A stretch of 13,337 nt of DNA, from positions 1 to 13,337 of the forward strand of contig DLXM01000027.1 of the NCBI GenBank assembly GCA_003448835.1, read 5' to 3'. The notes under the pieces were generated by a model. That model ran no database searches and had not been told where the DNA came from. It worked only from the letters and a program-made list of their open reading frames with translations. Source of the stretch: Bacteroidota bacterium (lineage in GTDB: Bacteria; Bacteroidota; Rhodothermia; Balneolales; HLUCCA01). Shown one piece after another: positions 8,427 to 13,337 of the stretch (its first letter is position 1; every line of letters starts with the position of its first letter). Position numbers and translations under genes: made by a program.

Positions 8427-9533
8427 TTAAATCCATTTTTTTCGTCTGAAATAATACAACATCCCTAATGATAACAGGAACATCAAGCCCATTATTGTGG
8501 GATAACCGTAATACCAGTTTAATTCTGGCATATTTAAAGGACTGGAACCCGGATTAAAATTCATACCATAAATTCCGGCTACAAATGTAAGTGGAATAAA
8601 AATTGTAGCAATAATCGTCAACACTTTCATGACTTCACCGGTTCGGATGTTTAGTTGGGTCATGTGTGTATCGAACATTGTGGATGTTATTTCAATTGTG
8701 TGATCCAGATTCTCAGAAACCCGATTCAAGTGATCATGCACATCCCGGAAATAAATCACTATATCGTTGGTAATCATTTCAGTATCGTCACGAACCAATG
8801 CAGACAGAACATCGTGCATAGGCGAAATATATCTTCGCATTTGGATAAATCTGCGCCTCAGAACATGTAACTCATCATATCCGGTGAGTTCATCATTGTT
8901 GATCATTAGGTCTTCGATCGAGAGTAATTCTTCATTCAATACATCCAGAACGCGGAAATAATTATCAACTACAAGGTCAATAATTGCATAAAGCAGATAA
9001 TCGCTCCCAAATTTCTTAAATCGTCCATTTGGGATTTCGATCCGAGGTTTAAGCGCGTCAAAAATTTCATCGTTGGACTCATGGTATGAAATGACACACC
9101 CTTTTGAAATAATTAAACTGATTTGCCTTTTTTCGAGATCACCTGTATCAGGATTTAAATTCAAATGTGGCACTACGATGTATGTATAATCATCATAATG
9201 CTCCACTTTAGGTCTCTGTGAGGTGTTTACAACATCTTCTAATACTAGGGGATGGATTTCCAAATGGGCACCGATTTCGCCTATCGTTGTAGTATCATGG
9301 AGTCCGTTAAACTTGACCCATGTAATCCGTTCATTATTTTCCATGTACGGATACAGTTCTTTAGGATCATTAAGTACTACATGTTCTACATCAATAGCGT
9401 CATAATCGGTGACGGAAATCTCAGGTATATCCAAAAGAATATCTCCATCGTGAATTAAGCTACCCGGTGGCAATCCAATTTTCGATATCGAAGCACCTTT
9501 TCTACGTGGTGACCTTTTACGTATTTTTTTCAT
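8427..9533 (-). CDS. corA: CorA-type magnesium/cobalt transport protein
   Basis: This 368-residue protein has a large cytoplasmic N-terminal domain and two C-terminal transmembrane helices (about 299-322 and 343-361). The family-defining pore motif Y-G-M-N is at residues 322-325, followed by the periplasmic loop ending NMPELNWYYGYP. The basic C-terminus (FRRKKWI) would stay in the cytoplasm. CorA forms a homopentameric inner-membrane channel for Mg2+ and in some members Co2+ or Ni2+; the actual ion is inferred. The start is set by GGAGG (9538-9542 on the minus strand) four bases upstream of ATG. The basic N-terminal extension (KKIRKRSPRRKG) makes it longer than the ~316 residues of the enterobacterial protein, as is common in Bacteroidota. 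It is divergent from the DUF432-mscS unit and upstream of the usp gene. Confidence 0.95.
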   Translation of the reverse strand: MKKIRKRSPRRKGASISKIGLPPGSLIHDGDILLDIPEISVTDYDAIDVEHVVLNDPKELYPYMENNERITWVKFNGLHDTTTIGEIGAHLEIHPLVLEDVVNTSQRPKVEHYDDYTYIVVPHLNLNPDTGDLEKRQISLIISKGCVISYHESNDEIFDALKPRIEIPNGRFKKFGSDYLLYAIIDLVVDNYFRVLDVLNEELLSIEDLMINNDELTGYDELHVLRRRFIQMRRYISPMHDVLSALVRDDTEMITNDIVIYFRDVHDHLNRVSENLDHTIEITSTMFDTHMTQLNIRTGEVMKVLTIIATIFIPLTFVAGIYGMNFNPGSSPLNMPELNWYYGYPTIMGLMFLLSLGMLYYFRRKKWI

Positions 9534-9607
9534 GATTCCTCCGGTTCTGGGAGTCGAAATATGGGTTGGTTTTTCAAAGTCTGTTCCTAAAGCTATATAT
9601 TGTCGTG

Positions 9608-9635
9608 TTGACTATATTTCAACATAGTATATTTT
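9608..9635 (+). promoter_or_regulatory. Candidate promoter of the DUF432-mscS unit
   Basis: TTGACT (9608-9613) and TATATTTT (9628-9635) lie in the 108-base gap between divergent corA and the DUF432 gene. The 14-base spacing is short for a sigma-70 pair. Read as the Bacteroidota type (a TTG near -33 and TAnnTTTG near -7), the spacing of 17 fits better, though the final G is missing. Initiation would fall at or just before the ATG at 9642. This is weak evidence. Confidence 0.28.
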
Positions 9636-9641
9636 ACATTT

Positions 9642-10433
9642 ATGACCAAAAAAGAAACAGAAATCATGTTGCCCCAGGATCAACTTTGGGGACCAAAATC
9701 GATCCAACCGCTCGTTTTTCAACAGCAGAGGATTGGTCCGTTAACTTTAATATTTAAAAGGACATCCAATGAGTTATGGATTGCTTCTGATCGTTCGCAA
9801 AAGGAAGTTATCGATTTTGAAGAATTAGATTGGTCGCGATGGGCCTTAAAAAAAGAAAATACACCCATTGAGTTGTTTCCTTTAATGCCTGATTTGCAGG
9901 TGATCGTTCGACCGGAGAATACATTCATGTTATCACCAGGTGCACAAGTTCGAATTTTTACCAGAATTCCGGTTTGGGTTGGGATATATTCGAATGATGG
10001 TAAAAAAAACAAGCTTGCTGAAATCCCGACGATGATTTTGAGCAAAACCTGGTTCGGTGATTTTGTGGATGGAGTTCTCAGTTACTGGGTTTCAACTACT
10101 GCCAGACGAGAAGTAAGCAAAGATGTGTATCAGCCGCATGTTGCTATTTCGACATTAAATATCAAAAACGAATCGGAAACCGATTTAAAAATTGAAAAAC
10201 TAAGTATTCGGGTCGATAAATTGAGTTTATTTGAGAAAGATGGTCAACTTTGGACGGATGAGATGGATATTCGATATCAGGGTGAAGAACAACATAGCGA
10301 AATCTCAATAAAGAGTAAGCTGCCGGTGGAACTGAAGGATGCAAAATTGATATCACAACCTAGAGATCCGATCAAAAAAAGTTTTGTAGAACGGACATTT
10401 AGAATTATCAAAGAAATCCCCGGATTTTCATAA
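9642..10433 (+). CDS. DUF432 domain protein, encoded with MscS
   Basis: This 263-residue protein has no signal peptide or membrane helix and is predicted to be cytoplasmic. It matches the DUF432 pattern from memory: a beta-rich protein with a 'LMPDLQVIVRPENTFMLSPG' stretch (81-100) leading into AQVRIFTRIPVWVGI (to 115), then EIPTMILSKTWFGD (127-140). Function is unknown. In other prokaryotes DUF432 genes are often next to MscS-family channel genes, as here, where mscS follows after 18 bases. This suggests a role in channel function or in responding to osmotic change; that is inference. No Shine-Dalgarno precedes the ATG at 9642; an ATG at 9666 is an alternative that removes eight residues. 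The family call lacks a profile search. Confidence 0.78.
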   Translation: MTKKETEIMLPQDQLWGPKSIQPLVFQQQRIGPLTLIFKRTSNELWIASDRSQKEVIDFEELDWSRWALKKENTPIELFPLMPDLQVIVRPENTFMLSPGAQVRIFTRIPVWVGIYSNDGKKNKLAEIPTMILSKTWFGDFVDGVLSYWVSTTARREVSKDVYQPHVAISTLNIKNESETDLKIEKLSIRVDKLSLFEKDGQLWTDEMDIRYQGEEQHSEISIKSKLPVELKDAKLISQPRDPIKKSFVERTFRIIKEIPGFS

Positions 10434-10451
10434 AGTTAAAAAGCAGAACCA

Positions 10452-11315
10452 ATGGAAAATTTCAATATCCCGGATTTGATTTCGGATGAAACATGGGCGA
10501 ATCTGATTAAATCAGGCATATTTTTACTGATTGCAGTACCCATAATAATTGCTGTTCGTCGGTATTTGCGTACGTTTATAACAAAAAAATATGGGGCTCA
10601 CTACGGACTTCTAATAGCAAAAATATTTTTCTACTCCATGCTGACCATCACATTTGTAGTGGTATTACATCAGATGGGTTATCAATTAGGTCCATTGTTG
10701 GGCGCAGCGGGAATTGTAGGTATTGCCATCGGATTTGCTTCTCAAACGAGTGTATCTAATATTATTAGTGGATTCTTTTTGATTGCTGAAAAACCCTTTC
10801 AAGTTGGGGATGTGATTACTATAGGAACTACAACTGGCATCGTTTTATCGATCGACACCTTGTCGGTGAAGCTTCGCACATTTGATAACAAGTTTGTCAG
10901 AATACCCAATGAATTGATTATCAAAACAGAAGTGATGAATGTAACCCGATTTCCTATTCGTCGGGTGGATATGCCAATCTCAGTTGCTTATAAAGAGGAC
11001 ATCAATAGAGTGAAAGAGCTCTTATTTGAAATTGCTGAGAAGAATCCACTTGCATTGCAAGAACCAGAACCGATAATAAATTTTGTGGCTTATGGTGCAT
11101 CGTCGATTGATTTATCGTTTAATGTCTGGTGCGCAAAAGAAGATTTTTTGAATGTGCGAAATCAAATACAGGAAGAAGTAAAACGAAAATTTGATGAAAT
11201 TGGGATCGAAATTCCATTTCCACACTCGTCGATTTATGCAGGGGAGGCATCCAAACCGATACCTGTACAATTACTTGGGTTAGAAGGTTTAAGATGGGAA
11301 GAAGAGAAGGAGTGA
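10452..11315 (+). CDS. mscS: Small-conductance mechanosensitive channel, MscS family
   Basis: This 287-residue channel has the size and layout of classic MscS. Transmembrane helices lie at about 19-39 and 53-72, and the pore-lining helix at 80-111 has the Gly/Ala-rich LLGAAGIVGIAIGFASQT pattern and the NIISGFFL continuation. The hallmark KPFQVGDVI (114-122) opens the cytoplasmic beta domain, and the alpha/beta domain ends with IEIPFPHSSIY. The heptameric channel opens under membrane tension and releases solutes after osmotic downshock. It follows the DUF432 gene by 18 bases, probably in one transcript. The final codons (WEEEKE) and the TGA lie in the first copy of a purine-rich repeat that borders the hairpin array, so the last few residues may be repeat-derived. 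Confidence 0.95.
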   Translation: MENFNIPDLISDETWANLIKSGIFLLIAVPIIIAVRRYLRTFITKKYGAHYGLLIAKIFFYSMLTITFVVVLHQMGYQLGPLLGAAGIVGIAIGFASQTSVSNIISGFFLIAEKPFQVGDVITIGTTTGIVLSIDTLSVKLRTFDNKFVRIPNELIIKTEVMNVTRFPIRRVDMPISVAYKEDINRVKELLFEIAEKNPLALQEPEPIINFVAYGASSIDLSFNVWCAKEDFLNVRNQIQEEVKRKFDEIGIEIPFPHSSIYAGEASKPIPVQLLGLEGLRWEEEKE

Positions 11316-11324
11316 AGGAGAATC

Positions 11325-11439
11325 GGAGACCAAACACAAGTGCTTGAATGGTAGACCAAACACAAGTGTTTGAAAAACACGCAGTCTTTGGTCGGACATC
11401 GTGAAACGCAGTGTAGCGAAAAGCACTTAGTCTTTGGGC
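11325..11439 (+). repeat. REP-like hairpin copy 1, split by copy 2
   Basis: The 5' half is GGAG (11325-11328), GACCAAA, CACAA, GTGCTT, GAA (to 11348). The 3' half is AAGCAC (11421-11426), TTAGTC, TTTGGGC (to 11439). GTGCTT pairs perfectly with AAGCAC, and GACCAAA pairs with TTTGGGC apart from one A-G mismatch. Seventy-two bases carrying copy 2 separate the halves, with GAA on both sides of the junction. Confidence 0.82.
11351..11393 (+). repeat. REP-like hairpin copy 2, nested in copy 1
   Basis: The order is GTAG (11351-11354), outer stem GACCAAA (11354-11360) paired with TTTGGTC (11387-11393), internal loop CACAA opposite GCAGTC, and inner stem GTGTTT (11366-11371) paired with AAACAC (11375-11380) around a GAA loop. 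All pairs are perfect. The tail runs on to about 11420. Confidence 0.88.
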
Positions 11440-11453
11440 GTAGATCGTGAATG

Positions 11454-11492
11454 GGAGGAAAAACACAAGCATCGAAAGATGCGAAGTCTTTT
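11454..11492 (+). repeat. REP-like hairpin copy 3
   Basis: GGAG (11454-11457) is followed by outer stem AAAA (11460-11463) with TTTT (11489-11492), CACAA opposite GAAGTC, and inner stem GCATC (11469-11473) with GATGC (11478-11482) around a GAAA loop. The inner stem differs at most positions from the other copies but stays fully paired. Confidence 0.85.
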
Positions 11493-11516
11493 GACGGACA
11501 TCGAGAGCGAATCGGA

Positions 11517-11552
11517 GGAGGTACACAAGTGGCGTGAGCCACGCAGTCTACC
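11517..11552 (+). repeat. REP-like hairpin copy 4
   Basis: GGAG occurs at 11514-11517 and again at 11517-11520. Outer stem GGTA (11520-11523) pairs with TACC (11549-11552), CACAA lies opposite GCAGTC, and inner stem GTGGC (11529-11533) pairs with GCCAC (11538-11542) around a GTGA loop. Confidence 0.87.
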
Positions 11553-11624
11553 GACAGAGATCATGAGCAAAGCGAATGAAACGAGCGAAACAGAGCCGAG
11601 CGCTAAGGAGTGAAGGAGTGAATT

Positions 11625-11664
11625 GTAGGAGGTTACACAAGTGGCACTAGCCACGCAGTCTACC
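11625..11664 (+). repeat. REP-like hairpin copy 5
   Basis: GTAG (11625-11628) overlaps GGAG (11628-11631). Outer stem GGTTA pairs with TACC with one bulged base. CACAA (11636-11640) lies opposite GCAGTC (11655-11660), and inner stem GTGGC pairs with GCCAC around an ACTA loop. It shares stem sequence with copy 4 but has a different loop. Confidence 0.86.
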
Positions 11665-11718
11665 GACGGAAATCGTGAACGCAGTGAGCGAAAAAGAGAA
11701 GGAGCGAAGAGGGGAGAT

Positions 11719-12420
11719 TTATAGAATTTCGCCGGGAGCCAGAATTCTGACTTCGGTTTCGCAGCTTCCTTCGGTTTCGGATTTGAACACATGAGGATCA
11801 CCCGCTAAAATCGGCATTGTCGCATAATGAATCGGAATTGCGATCTCGGCGCCAATTAACGTACAGCATAAAGCTGCTTCATACGGTCCCATGGTGTAAT
11901 GATCGCCAATAGGGACTGCGATGACATGTGGGGTGTACATTTCGCCATAGAATTCCATGTCGGCAAAAATGTTTGTGTCTCCCAGATGGTAGAACACATA
12001 TCCGTCAGAGAAACGGACGACAAGTCCACCGGCCTCACCGGCATATTCCCCTTTAAACGAGGATGAATGATTTGCAGAAACCATCGTTACGCTGAAATCC
12101 TCAAATTGAACGGTTCCGCCTTTGTTGAATTCGACGGCTTGGTCTGGATTTAGTCCATGTTTTTTGAGTAATCCGATCAATTCAACATTTCCGACTACCT
12201 TAGCCCCGGTATTTTTAGCAATTTCCAGGGTGTCTCCAACGTGGTCTTCATGTCCGTGAGTGAGGAGCACAAAATCTGCTTTTGGGACGGATTTCAGGTT
12301 TTTGGGAGTACTGGGATTGTGCGTCAGAAATGGGTCTACATAGATGATTGTCCCGTTTGGGGAGGTTAGTTTGAATGCTGAATGTCCGAGGAATTGAATT
12401 TTTGCGGTCGATTTTGTCAT
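11719..12420 (-). CDS. UPF0173-family metal-dependent hydrolase (metallo-beta-lactamase fold)
   Basis: This 233-residue protein has the usual length and motif order of the UPF0173 (YtkL-type) family. The metal-binding motif is H55-G-H57-E-D59-H60 in LLTHGHEDHVGD, followed by H118 in SANHSSS, D148 in HLGDTNI and H198 in IPIHYAT, giving a complete dinuclear metal site. It has no signal peptide and should be a soluble cytoplasmic enzyme. The substrate of the family is unknown, so only hydrolase is claimed. The stop codon lies nine bases from the edge of the REP-like array, and the upstream region carries a cluster of phased TGCGTT repeats that may regulate it. No Shine-Dalgarno is visible before the start. 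Confidence 0.93.
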   Translation of the reverse strand: MTKSTAKIQFLGHSAFKLTSPNGTIIYVDPFLTHNPSTPKNLKSVPKADFVLLTHGHEDHVGDTLEIAKNTGAKVVGNVELIGLLKKHGLNPDQAVEFNKGGTVQFEDFSVTMVSANHSSSFKGEYAGEAGGLVVRFSDGYVFYHLGDTNIFADMEFYGEMYTPHVIAVPIGDHYTMGPYEAALCCTLIGAEIAIPIHYATMPILAGDPHVFKSETEGSCETEVRILAPGEIL

Positions 12421-12435
12421 GATAATGTGGTGTTG

Positions 12436-12625
12436 TATTCGTTTTTGATACGTTCTATTCGTTTTGGTGTGATTGCGACACGTAGATTGCGTTTCAGAAC
12501 CTTTGTGTGAGTTACTTTTGTTGCGTTGTATGCGTTTCCGAGAATTTGTTCACAATTGTGATTGGATGAATGTGTATTAGTGCGTTTGTTGGTTTGAATG
12601 CGATTTAGTGCGTTATAAGTGCGTT
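12436..12625. promoter_or_regulatory. Cluster of phased TGCGTT/CGTT repeats upstream of the hydrolase gene
   Basis: TGCGTT occurs exactly at 12488, 12522, 12531, 12581, 12609 and 12620, with a variant TGCGAT at 12599. Nearer the hydrolase start, TATTCGTT (12436), GATACGTT (12447) and TATTCGTT (12456) form a related triplet. Several spacings are 9-11 bases, about one helical turn, which suggests a multi-copy protein-binding site. Read towards the hydrolase gene the core is AACGCA or AACG. The rest of the 271-base gap shows a CACAATTGTG palindrome at 12551-12560 and no gene. Confidence 0.5.
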
Positions 12626-12674
12626 ATCGGGTTCAAAATTTCATAATTTACGTAGGTAACTTAATAACCTGTTT

Positions 12675-12680
12675 TATAAT
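12675..12680 (+). promoter_or_regulatory. Candidate -10 element for mnmD
   Basis: A perfect TATAAT lies 11 bases before the mnmD ATG. No convincing -35 sequence lies at the expected distance, and the implied leader would be only about five bases. It may be chance in AT-rich DNA. Confidence 0.3.
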
Positions 12681-12691
12681 TCCAAAAAAAT

Positions 12692-13337
12692 ATGTCAGTC
12701 CGACTGGAAGAATGTAAAGATGGATCACACACGTTGTTTTCAGAGCAGTTTGGTCAGTTTTATCATAATCCGAATGGAGCGGTTGCGGAGAGTTGGCACG
12801 TGTTTTTTGATCAGTCGGATCTGAGGGAGCGATTGAAGTCTGGCACAGATGTCAGGATTCTTGAGGTTGGGTTTGGTACGGGGTTGAATTTGCTGCTACT
12901 GTGTGATTTGATTGCTGAACTTGGAAGTACGTCGCGGGTGTTATTTCAAAGTGTTGAAGCGTGGCCGGTGGATCCGGAAATAGCGGCAAAATTTAACTAC
13001 GGTGGATTCCTGAAATCGGCAGATGAGTCCGAGGCGTTGGTAAATGTTTTTCGGGAGTTGAGTCAGGGACATGTAGATGTCGATTTTACTCAACAGATTC
13101 ATGTGCGCATACATCGCGGACTTTTTGACACATTTAATCCTGTGGAAACAGGATTTCATTATGTATTTCATGATGCGTTTTCACCGGGCGTCAACGCTGA
13201 ACTATGGACGCCGGAAATATTTAAACAGATTTATGATTGGTGCGACAACGGTGCAACACTGACGACCTACTGTGCCGCGACCAAAGCCCGAAACGCGATG
13301 AAAGAAGCCGGCTGGGTCGTCACGAAAGCGCCGGGTG
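12692..13337 (+). CDS. mnmD: tRNA 5-methylaminomethyl-2-thiouridine methyltransferase MnmD, 5' part
   Basis: The first 215 residues are present and the gene runs off the window. It has a SAM-binding motif ILEVGFGTGLN (56-66), an acidic residue after the next strand (SVEAWP, E89), and the family signature HDAFSPGVNAELWTPEIF with D161. It then has LTTYCAATKARNAMKEAGW, corresponding to the 'TY-x-A...VR..L..AGF' segment of MnmC-type methyltransferases. Such enzymes complete the mnm5(s2)U modification at wobble position 34 of certain tRNAs. Whether an FAD oxidase domain is fused (MnmC) or absent (MnmD) cannot be fully settled; starting with the methyltransferase is compatible with both, since MnmC also begins with it, but stand-alone MnmD is common outside Gammaproteobacteria. 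The start was chosen for the conserved N-terminal LFSEQFGQFYHNPNGAVAES block; no Shine-Dalgarno is seen. Confidence 0.9.
   Translation, partial: MSVRLEECKDGSHTLFSEQFGQFYHNPNGAVAESWHVFFDQSDLRERLKSGTDVRILEVGFGTGLNLLLLCDLIAELGSTSRVLFQSVEAWPVDPEIAAKFNYGGFLKSADESEALVNVFRELSQGHVDVDFTQQIHVRIHRGLFDTFNPVETGFHYVFHDAFSPGVNAELWTPEIFKQIYDWCDNGATLTTYCAATKARNAMKEAGWVVTKAPG

Larger units (their letters stand above)
11303..11709 (+). repeat. Array of REP-like hairpin elements between mscS and the hydrolase gene
   Basis: The gap between the two convergent genes is filled by at least five copies of one element and holds no supportable gene. The common plan on the plus strand is GGAG or GTAG, an outer stem, CACAA, an inner stem closed by a 3-4 base loop, GCAGTC (variants TTAGTC, GAAGTC), the outer stem's partner, then a tail close to GACGGAAATCGTGAA often followed by CGCAGTGAGCGAAA. 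The block is bordered by near-identical 15-bp purine-rich direct repeats at 11303-11317 and 11695-11709 (14 of 15 bases shared). The plan matches REP elements (5' GTAG/GGAG plus an imperfect hairpin) moved by RAYT-type Y1 transposases. No transposase gene is present in the window. Confidence 0.85.

Noticed and set aside
11325..11664. CRISPR array
   Set aside because: Copy spacing is irregular (about 60 to 112 bases), stems differ between copies, one copy is nested in another, and the intervening DNA is itself repeated rather than unique spacers.
11325..11664. Ordinary rho-independent terminators for mscS
   Set aside because: The hairpins are not followed by T tracts on the plus strand and carry a conserved internal loop, which a simple terminator does not need. 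They may still attenuate transcription.
11119..11801. Three overlapping minus-strand open frames (up to 135 codons) across the array
   Set aside because: They run through mscS, the hairpin copies and the hydrolase gene in other frames, are Ser/Cys/Phe-rich from repeat sequence, and have no start signals.

Overview
The window (about 13.3 kb, AT-leaning, densely coding) looks like a chromosomal segment of a Gram-negative bacterium of the Bacteroidota/Rhodothermota group, possibly Balneolales-like. The main clues are the sequence of the primary sigma factor fragment, a two-component sensor built from Reg_prop propeller repeats with a Y_Y_Y domain, an OmpP1/FadL-type outer-membrane barrel, and several genes with no Shine-Dalgarno sequence. 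The lineage is an inference from gene content; no database search was possible.

Layout. The 3' part of a primary sigma factor gene (rpoD/sigA, 1-549) ends at a clear hairpin terminator. A sensor kinase (631-3552) and a NarL-type response regulator (3549-4208) overlap by ATGA and form a two-component operon. Next come a lipoprotein with a Tyr/His-rich middle and a Ser/Thr/Arg-rich tail (4388-5773) and an OmpP1/FadL-like barrel (5877-7328), closed by a terminator that can act in both directions. On the minus strand lie a tandem universal stress protein (7449-8330) and a CorA metal channel (8427-9533). Divergent from corA is a two-gene plus-strand unit: a DUF432 protein (9642-10433) and an MscS mechanosensitive channel (10452-11315). 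The stretch 9.5-11.3 kb with the usp-corA pair reads as an ion and osmotic-stress neighbourhood.

The most unusual part is 11303-11710, the whole gap between convergent mscS and a minus-strand UPF0173 metallo-beta-lactamase-fold hydrolase gene (11719-12420). It holds at least five copies of a small hairpin element. Each copy has GGAG or GTAG at its 5' foot, an outer stem, a conserved asymmetric internal loop (CACAA opposite GCAGTC), and an inner stem whose bases change in compensating pairs from copy to copy. One copy is split: a second complete copy sits in its apical loop, and removing exactly 72 bp restores an intact element. The architecture matches REP elements mobilised by RAYT (Y1/TnpA_REP) transposases, though no RAYT gene lies in the window.

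The gap between the hydrolase gene and mnmD (12421-12691) is a second odd stretch. It contains six exact TGCGTT copies plus three CGTT-containing copies at about 10-bp spacing, a possible multi-site operator. The window ends inside mnmD (12692-13337), a tRNA wobble-uridine methyltransferase gene.
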